A stretch of 64,000 bases of DNA from Tistlia consotensis USBA 355 (GTDB lineage Bacteria; Pseudomonadota; Alphaproteobacteria; Kiloniellales; DSM-21159). Below are positions 42,288 through 48,662 of the stretch, piece after piece; the first letter of the stretch is position 1, and each line of letters opens with the position of its first letter. The notes beneath the pieces are model-generated. The model was not told where the DNA came from, searched no databases, and worked only from the letters and a program-made list of their open reading frames with translations. The stretch spans positions 1 through 64,000 of the forward strand of contig NZ_FWZX01000031.1 of NCBI RefSeq assembly GCF_900177295.1, written 5' to 3'. Position numbers and translations under genes: made by a program.

Positions 42288-43631
42288 ATGCCGCTGGCCG
42301 CCCTGCAGCCGGCGCTGGCAGCCGGGCCCGCGCTGTCGGACACGCCGATTCCGATGGCGACGGAGGAAGAGCTGCCGCCGCGCACGGCGCCGCTGATCGA
42401 GATCGGCCCCGCCTTCCTCGGGGCCGGCAACCTGCCGGAAGGCTTCGAGCTGCCGACCGGCGCCGTCTGGAACCCGGCCTTCTGGGTCTTCGGCAGCTAT
42501 CGCACGGCGCTCGACTATTTCGATCGGGACGGCTCCGGCAGCAGCGACGCGACGGCGGAGTGGACGAACCGCCTCGACCTCTTCGGCAACCTGCAGCTCT
42601 CCGGCACCGAGCGGGTGCTGATCGGGGTCTCGCCGCTGCGCCACGACGGCAGGTTCAGCGGCTATGCCTTCGAGTCGCCTTCTGGCAGCGGCTTCGACAA
42701 CGCGCTGAACCTCCGCCTCACCACGCTCTTCTTCGAGGGCGAGATCGCCGAGATCTTTCCCGACCTCGACGCCCGCCAGAGCGGCGTCTTCGACCTCGGC
42801 TTCTCGGTCGGCCGTCAGCCCCTGTTCTTCCAGGAGGGCATCATGATCAACGACACGACCGATGCCCTGGCCCTGACCCGGGAGACCATCATCGTGCCGG
42901 GCCTTTCGGTGGACACGCGCGTCACGGCCCTCTGGGGCTGGGGCGACGTGAACCGGGAGGACAACCGGGAGGACGACAAGGCGCAGCTCTTCGGGCTCTT
43001 CGCCGAGAGCGACGTCGGCAGCAGCACCGTGCAGCTGGACGCCGCCTACGTCGCCAGCGATGCCGACGGCCTCAACCTCGGTGCCGCCTCGACCCAGCGC
43101 CTGACGCTGTTCGGCAAGACGATCGACAGCTCCTTCCGGATCAACCAGTCCTGGGCGCTCGACCAGGAGTCGGAAAAGGTCAGCACCGGCACGCTGCTGT
43201 TCGCCGAGCTGAACATGACACCGAGCCATACCGACAACGTGCTCTACGCGAACGGCTTCCTGGGCATCGACGACTTCACCTCGGCATCGCGCGGCGAAAC
43301 GGTGGGCGGGCCGCTCGGACAGGCGGGCCTGCTCTTCGCCAACGTCGGGCTCGGCCGCTACGACGCGCCGCTGAACAACCGTGCCGGCCACGTCGTCGGC
43401 GGCGCGCTGGGCTACCAGCTGTTCTTCAACGACGAGCGCACCCAGCTGATCTTCGAGCTCGGCGGCCGGCTGGGCACCGACAGCTCCTCGCCGAGCGAGG
43501 CCGCCCTCGGAAGCCGCTTCCAGCAGGCGATCGGCGATCGCTTCGTCGTGCGCGTCGACGGCTTCGTCTCCGCGAAGGAGGACGGAATTCCGGGCTTCGG
43601 CGCCCGGACGGAGTTCGTGACGCAGTTCTAG
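42288..43631 (+). CDS. Outer-membrane beta-barrel (porin-like) protein
   Basis: A mature protein of about 430 residues made of alternating polar/hydrophobic strands (for example FWVFGSYRTALDYFDRDGSG and RLTTLFFEGEIAEIFPDLDA), ending in TEFVTQF with the C-terminal Phe expected for outer-membrane barrels. A signal-like stretch GAVLLVLAGLMPLAALQPAL lies before it. The only in-frame ATG near it (42288) falls inside that stretch, and no standard start is found between 42183 and 42288, so the true start is unsettled. It follows the pentahaem gene and could be the outer-membrane channel of the system. The fold assignment is by eye. Confidence 0.7.
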   Translation: MPLAALQPALAAGPALSDTPIPMATEEELPPRTAPLIEIGPAFLGAGNLPEGFELPTGAVWNPAFWVFGSYRTALDYFDRDGSGSSDATAEWTNRLDLFGNLQLSGTERVLIGVSPLRHDGRFSGYAFESPSGSGFDNALNLRLTTLFFEGEIAEIFPDLDARQSGVFDLGFSVGRQPLFFQEGIMINDTTDALALTRETIIVPGLSVDTRVTALWGWGDVNREDNREDDKAQLFGLFAESDVGSSTVQLDAAYVASDADGLNLGAASTQRLTLFGKTIDSSFRINQSWALDQESEKVSTGTLLFAELNMTPSHTDNVLYANGFLGIDDFTSASRGETVGGPLGQAGLLFANVGLGRYDAPLNNRAGHVVGGALGYQLFFNDERTQLIFELGGRLGTDSSSPSEAALGSRFQQAIGDRFVVRVDGFVSAKEDGIPGFGARTEFVTQF

Positions 43632-43720
43632 TGCCGGCTGCCGGACGAGCGGCGCGTGGGAGTTGCCGAGGGATCGCGCCCGGCCGAGCGGTGGTGCATC
43701 GGACCCGAGAGGAAGGCGGC

Positions 43721-44983
43721 ATGGTCGCAGTGCTGGAGATCGCCGGCTACGCCATCGTGGGAGGGGCGCTGCTCGAGGTCGCGTTCGGCCTGTTCGGCAT
43801 GCTGCGCCGGCAGGTCGAACGGGCGCGGCACGACAGGGCCGAGGAGGCGCTGTTCCGGCGCCGCTCCCAGGCGCTGCTGAGTGCCGCCGAGGCCCGGCGC
43901 GAGACCGCCGAACTGTCCTGGACCGGCTTCCGCAAGTTCGAGATCGTCGACAAGGTCATGGAGGCCGAGGGCATCTGCTCCTTCTATCTCCGCCCGCACG
44001 ACCGCATGCCGCTGCCGCCCTTCGAGCCGGGCCAGCACCTGACCTTCCGCCTGCGCATTCCGAACCAGGCCAAGCCGGTGGTGCGCTGCTATTCGCTGTC
44101 GGAGGCGCCGAGCCGGCGGGAGGTCTACCGCATCACGATCAAGCGCGTGCCGCCGCCGCCCAACGAGCCGGAGGCGCCGCCGGGCCTCTGCTCGGACTTC
44201 TTTCACGACAGCCTGCAGGTCGGGGACATCGTCGAGGTCCAGGCGCCGAGCGGCGGCTTCTGCCTGGACCGGACCCGGGAGACGCCGATCGTGCTGATCG
44301 GCGGCGGCATCGGCCTGACGCCCCTGCTGTCGATGCTGAACAGCATCCACGACAGCGGCAGCGAGCGGGAGGTCTGGTTCTTCTACGGCGCGCGCCACGG
44401 CGGCGAGCATGTCATGAAGGAGCACCTGAGGCGGATCGCGGCCGGGGCTCCGAACGTCCACCTCGTCGTCTGCTACAGCGAGCCGCGCGCGCAGGACCGG
44501 CTCGGCGAGGACTACGACCGGGCCGGGCACATCTCGGTCGCGATGATGCGCGAGCGGCTGGGCGCCGCGAACTACGACTTCTACCTCTGCGGCCCGCCGC
44601 CGATGATGAGCAGCGTCACCGCCGACCTGGCGGAATGGGGCATTCCCGAGAGCGCGATCCATTTCGAGGCCTTCGGTCCGGCGACGGTCAAGCGGGCGCG
44701 GCCGGCGGCGTCGGCCGAGTCCGTGACCGAGGTCGAGGTCGTCTTCGCGCGGTCCGGCAAGACCGCGCGCTGGACAGCGGAGGTCGGCTCGCTGCTCGAC
44801 CTCGCCGAGGCCAACGGCGTCGCGATCGAGTTCGGCTGCCGTGCGGGCAGCTGCGGCACCTGTTCGACGGCGTTGCGCGAAGGCGAGGTCGACTACCTGA
44901 GCCGGCCGGGCTCGCCGCCGGAACGCGGCTCGTGCCTGAGCTGTGTCGCCGTGCCCAAGGGGCGGATCGTCCTCGATGCCTGA
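43721..44983 (+). CDS. Membrane-anchored FAD/2Fe-2S oxidoreductase
   Basis: A 420-residue reductase. Residues about 4-26 form one transmembrane helix (LEIAGYAIVGGALLEVAFGL), then a short coiled region. The ferredoxin-reductase FAD domain has CYSLSEAPSRREVYRITIK, the NAD(P) domain has GGGIGLTPLLSML and YLCGPPPMM, and the C-terminal [2Fe-2S] plant-type ferredoxin domain has CRAGSCGTC and a fourth cysteine in GSCLSC. It probably takes electrons from NAD(P)H and feeds a partner in the redox cluster. ATG 43721 follows GAGAGGAAGG. The domain order matches Hcr/ring-hydroxylase reductases, but the N-terminal anchor is unusual. Confidence 0.88.
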   Translation: MVAVLEIAGYAIVGGALLEVAFGLFGMLRRQVERARHDRAEEALFRRRSQALLSAAEARRETAELSWTGFRKFEIVDKVMEAEGICSFYLRPHDRMPLPPFEPGQHLTFRLRIPNQAKPVVRCYSLSEAPSRREVYRITIKRVPPPPNEPEAPPGLCSDFFHDSLQVGDIVEVQAPSGGFCLDRTRETPIVLIGGGIGLTPLLSMLNSIHDSGSEREVWFFYGARHGGEHVMKEHLRRIAAGAPNVHLVVCYSEPRAQDRLGEDYDRAGHISVAMMRERLGAANYDFYLCGPPPMMSSVTADLAEWGIPESAIHFEAFGPATVKRARPAASAESVTEVEVVFARSGKTARWTAEVGSLLDLAEANGVAIEFGCRAGSCGTCSTALREGEVDYLSRPGSPPERGSCLSCVAVPKGRIVLDA

Positions 44984-45053
44984 AGCGGCTGTGGATTCAA
45001 CGAGCAAGCGCGACGTCGGCGAGCGCGACGACAGGGAAAGGGAGTCTCCCAGG

Positions 45054-46112
45054 ATGTCCAAGCGGAGCAAGCAGAACTCGATCCGGTGGTTCCGGACGGC
45101 AGTCGGGACGCCGTTGCTGCTGGTGGCGGCGGCCCTGCTGACCGGCAGCCTGCTGGCGCCGGCCGCGGCGCAGGCCCAGGTCGAGCGCGATCCGGCCAAG
45201 GTCGTCGGGCCGGGCGAGTGCGCCGAGTGTCACAAGGACACCGCGGCGATCTGGCGGCACACCCACCACTTCGCGACCTTCCGGGAGATGCCCCAGAGCA
45301 AGAAGGGCATCGAGATCGCCCAGAAGATGGGCCTGCGCCGGATCAAGGAGGGCAGCCTCTGCCTCGACTGCCATTTCACGACGCAGATCAAGGACGGTGA
45401 GCGCGAGCCGATCGCCGGCATCTCCTGCGAGTCCTGCCACGGCGCCGGGCGCGACTACCTCAAGGTCCACTCCAAGTTCTCCGGCAAGAAGGAGGGCGAG
45501 GAGACCAAGGCGGAGATCGCCGAGCGCTGGCGCAAGTCCGAGGCGGGCGGCATGATCCGCCCCTACATGATGTATCGCTGGGCGAAGAACTGCTACAGCT
45601 GCCACGTCGTGCCGCAGGAGAAGCTGGTCAATCTCGGAGGCCATACCGCCGGCAGCGCCTTCGAGCTGGTCGCCTGGTCCCAGGGCGAGGTCCGGCACAA
45701 CGTCTGGTACAACAAGGGCAAGAGCAATCCGCCGGCCGATCTGAACCAGCGCCGCAAGATGTTCGTCGTCGGCATGGCGGTGGAGCTGGAGACCGCCCTG
45801 CGCGCGGTCGGCGCGGCCACCGAGAAGGCGACCTACGCGATCACCATGGCGAAGCGGGCCGACATCGCCCGCAAGCGCTTCCGTCAGGCGACGCAGCTGA
45901 TCGGCGGCGGCGTGCCGGAGATGGCGAGCATCGTGAAGGCGGCCGACGGCGCCGCCCTGAAGCTCAACAACAAGGCCCAGCTGGACGCCGCCGCCGACGC
46001 GATCGGCAAGGCGACCCAGGCACTGGTCAACAAGTACGACGGCGGCGGCTTCGGCGGCATCGACCGCGCCCTGCCGCCCGAAAGCCAGTGGAAGGGGACT
46101 CCGGAGAAGTAG
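45054..46112 (+). CDS. Tetrahaem c-type cytochrome (cytochrome c554 family)
   Basis: A 352-residue exported cytochrome. The signal peptide (about 1-42, TPLLLVAAALLTGSLLAPAA) ends near AQAQ. Four CxxCH sites follow: CAECH 56, CLDCH 103, CESCH 125, CYSCH 180. The context CAECHKDTAAIWRHTHHFAT is typical of cytochrome c554/hydroxylamine-related tetrahaems, and several extra His (HTHHF) can serve as sixth ligands. The last about 150 residues are helical (AVELETALRAVGAATEKATY). ATG 45054 follows CCCAGG with a 110-base lead after the reductase gene. It is likely a periplasmic electron carrier of the cluster. Confidence 0.88.
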   Translation: MSKRSKQNSIRWFRTAVGTPLLLVAAALLTGSLLAPAAAQAQVERDPAKVVGPGECAECHKDTAAIWRHTHHFATFREMPQSKKGIEIAQKMGLRRIKEGSLCLDCHFTTQIKDGEREPIAGISCESCHGAGRDYLKVHSKFSGKKEGEETKAEIAERWRKSEAGGMIRPYMMYRWAKNCYSCHVVPQEKLVNLGGHTAGSAFELVAWSQGEVRHNVWYNKGKSNPPADLNQRRKMFVVGMAVELETALRAVGAATEKATYAITMAKRADIARKRFRQATQLIGGGVPEMASIVKAADGAALKLNNKAQLDAAADAIGKATQALVNKYDGGGFGGIDRALPPESQWKGTPEK

Positions 46113-46122
46113 CCGGCAGCGG

Positions 46123-47841
46123 ATGAACGATGCCCCCGCCATAGCCCGGCCCCGGCGCTGGGACCGCCCCTTCGGGGACGGCCTGACCGACGCGGAGGTG
46201 GAGCGGCTGCTCGCCCAGCCGCTGTTCCGGATGGTCGATCCGGCACAGTTCCGCGCGCCGCTGCTGCTCGCGGACATCCTGCGCAACGACGGCCGGCTGG
46301 TGTGCTATGCGGCCGGAGACGTGATCGTGCGCGAGGGCGACTACGGCAGCTCGCTCTTCGTGATCCTCTCCGGACGCGTGCGGGTGGTGACCGACGGGAC
46401 CAGCGACGCGGAGCTCGGCCGCGGCACCCGCCTGCGCCGGCACGGGCTCTTCCAGGCGCTGCGCCAGCTCTGGACCAATCCGGAGCAGCCCGAGGTGCGC
46501 GACCCGGCGGGCTACTCCCGGCGCGGCGCAACGCTCGGCCTGCGGGGCGAGGCCGAGGCGGCCAGGACCTTCCTGCGCGACGTCGCCGCGTTCTGCCGGC
46601 GGCACGAGACCGTGGCCCTGGGCGACGGGGACTGCTTCGGCGAGATCGCGGCGATCGCCCGGCAGCCGCGCACCGCGACGGTCTTCGCGGAGACGCCGAC
46701 CGAGGCGGTCGAGCTGCGCTGGCAGGGACTGCGCGACATCCGCCAGCGATCGACCGCCTTCCGCGACCATGTCGACGGCCTCTATCGCGCGCGGGCGCTG
46801 ATCCAGCACCTGCGCGAATCGCCCCTGTTCCGGCACCTCGACGAGACGGCGCTGAGCGAGATCGCCCAGCATACGATCTTCGAGAACCACGGCGCGGCCG
46901 AGTGGTACCGGGACTTCCGCCAGGTCAAGGGGCGGGAGGCCGGCGCGGTGACCGCGATCGAGGAGGTCATCGCCCAGGAGGGGCACTACCTGGACGGCCT
47001 GATCATGCTGCGCTCGGGCTTCTGTCGCATCAGCGAGCAGCTGGACGCCGGCCATCGCACCGTCAGCTACGCAACCGAGAACGACGTCTTCGGCCTGGGG
47101 GAGATCGTCGCCCACGTCCGCCAGGGCGCGCCGCTGGTCTTCCGCCGCAGCCTGCGCGCGGTCGGCTACGTCGACGTGCTGCGCGTGCCGACCGAGATGG
47201 TCGAGCGCCTGGTCCTGCCGGGTCTGCCGGCCGAGCTGCTCGACGCCGTCGAGGCCGCGCCGGAGCGGCCCGCGCTGCCGGAGCTGGCCCACGCCTCCGA
47301 TGTCGGCATCGACCAGGCGCTGCTCGACTTCCTGGTCGACCAGCGCACGGTGAACGGGACCGCGACGATGCTGATCGACACCGATCGCTGCACCGGCTGC
47401 GACGATTGCGTCAGGGCCTGCGCCGCGACCCACCGCAGCAATCCGCGCTTCAAGAGGCACGGCCCGATACACGAGGCCCTGCAGGTCACCAATGCCTGCA
47501 TGCACTGCGCCGACCCGGTCTGCCTGATCGGCTGCCCGACCGGTGCGATCCACCGGAGCCCCACCGGGCCGGTGATCATCGACGACGCCACCTGCATCGG
47601 TTGCGCCACCTGTGCGCAGTCCTGTCCCTACGACAACATCACGATGGTCGAGATCCGCGATGCCGAGGGCGCCTTCATCGTCGACGAGGCCAGCCGGCAG
47701 CCGATCGTCAAGGCGACGAAGTGCGATCTCTGCTTCGACCAGCTCGGCGGCCCGGCCTGTCAGCGTGCCTGTCCGCACGACGCGCTGGTGCGCATGGACA
47801 TGCACGATCCCCGGCATCTGGCCGCCTGGGTGAGCCGATGA
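46123..47841 (+). CDS. Double cNMP-binding domain / 4x[4Fe-4S] ferredoxin fusion
   Basis: A 572-residue cytoplasmic-type protein. The first cyclic-nucleotide-binding domain spans about 40-220 (YAAGDVIVREGDYGSSLFVI; GDCFGEIAAIARQPRTATVF), with an insertion of about 70 residues in the middle. The second spans about 230-380 (LFRHLDETALSEIAQHTIFE and LIMLRSGFCRISEQL). The C-terminal 180 residues are a DmsB/NrfC-like ferredoxin with four cysteine groups: CTGCDDCVRAC from 423, CMHCADPVCLIGCP, CIGCATCAQSCP and CDLCFDQLGGPACQRACP. It overlaps the cytochrome-b-like gene (ATGA), so the two likely form one membrane complex whose activity may answer to cAMP, cGMP or another ligand. Confidence 0.87.
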   Translation: MNDAPAIARPRRWDRPFGDGLTDAEVERLLAQPLFRMVDPAQFRAPLLLADILRNDGRLVCYAAGDVIVREGDYGSSLFVILSGRVRVVTDGTSDAELGRGTRLRRHGLFQALRQLWTNPEQPEVRDPAGYSRRGATLGLRGEAEAARTFLRDVAAFCRRHETVALGDGDCFGEIAAIARQPRTATVFAETPTEAVELRWQGLRDIRQRSTAFRDHVDGLYRARALIQHLRESPLFRHLDETALSEIAQHTIFENHGAAEWYRDFRQVKGREAGAVTAIEEVIAQEGHYLDGLIMLRSGFCRISEQLDAGHRTVSYATENDVFGLGEIVAHVRQGAPLVFRRSLRAVGYVDVLRVPTEMVERLVLPGLPAELLDAVEAAPERPALPELAHASDVGIDQALLDFLVDQRTVNGTATMLIDTDRCTGCDDCVRACAATHRSNPRFKRHGPIHEALQVTNACMHCADPVCLIGCPTGAIHRSPTGPVIIDDATCIGCATCAQSCPYDNITMVEIRDAEGAFIVDEASRQPIVKATKCDLCFDQLGGPACQRACPHDALVRMDMHDPRHLAAWVSR

Positions 47842-48662
47842 GCCGCTTCGCCACGCGACGGCTGCGCAACGGGCTCGCCGGCCTGCTGGCGATGGCCCTG
47901 CTCTGGACCGTCGTGGAGCTGCGCGGCCTCACGATGCAGGACAGCGGCCGCCTGACCGGCTGGCTGCTGGTCGCTGCCCTCGTCGTGCTGGGCGCCTACA
48001 ATCTGCGCAAGAAGCTGCCCGTGCTGCCGCTCGGCGATTCGGCTTCCTGGCTGCAGCTGCACCTCTATCTCGGCCTGGTCACGGCGCTGCTGTTCTTCCT
48101 GCACGGCGGATGGGGGCTGCCCGACGGCCCCTTGGAGATCCTGCTCTGGGGCCTGGTGCTCGGGCTTCTCGTCACCGGCATCTTCGGCCTGGCCCTGAGC
48201 CGCCTGGCCCCGGCCGCCCTGACCTGGCACGGCGAGCGCGTGATCCACGAGCGGATTCCGCAGTTGCGCCGCCGCCTCGCGGACGAGGTCGAGGAGCTGG
48301 TGACCCGGGCGGTCGAGGAGACTTCCTCGGGGACCCTGGCCGGCTACCACGTCAACGTCCTGAAGCGCTATTTCGCGCGCCCGCGCCATCGCTGGTACCA
48401 CCTCGTGCGCTCGAAGCGGCCGCTGCGCCATCTCTGCCGGGAGATCGAGGCCCTGAAGCGCTATCTCGGGCCGGGCGACCGGGCGGTGCTGGACGAGATC
48501 GAGGCGCGCATCGTCGCCAAGGACAACCTGGACTTCCAGGAGACCTGGCAGGGGCTGCTCAAGGGCTGGCTGTTCCTGCACGTGCCCCTGACCTACGCGA
48601 CCCTGGTCATGGTGCCGCTCCACGTCGTCCTGGCCTATGCATTCGGGGCGGGCCGGCCGTGA
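47838..48662 (+). CDS. Cytochrome-b-like membrane subunit
   Basis: A 274-residue membrane protein. Hydrophobic helices are at about 13-32, 42-60, 72-93 (LHLYLGLVTALLFFLHGGW), 98-122 and at the end (FLHVPLTYATLVMVPLHVVL). Histidine pairs in LQLHLYLGLVTALLFFLHGG and in FLHVPLTYATLVMVPLHVVL are spaced as expected for ligands of two b-haems. A charged loop of about 110 residues sits between the fourth and last helix. It overlaps the cNMP/ferredoxin gene upstream (ATGA) and the decahaem gene downstream (GTGA). A quinone-facing membrane subunit linking the ferredoxin to periplasmic cytochromes is the likely role. Confidence 0.75.
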   Translation: MSRFATRRLRNGLAGLLAMALLWTVVELRGLTMQDSGRLTGWLLVAALVVLGAYNLRKKLPVLPLGDSASWLQLHLYLGLVTALLFFLHGGWGLPDGPLEILLWGLVLGLLVTGIFGLALSRLAPAALTWHGERVIHERIPQLRRRLADEVEELVTRAVEETSSGTLAGYHVNVLKRYFARPRHRWYHLVRSKRPLRHLCREIEALKRYLGPGDRAVLDEIEARIVAKDNLDFQETWQGLLKGWLFLHVPLTYATLVMVPLHVVLAYAFGAGRP

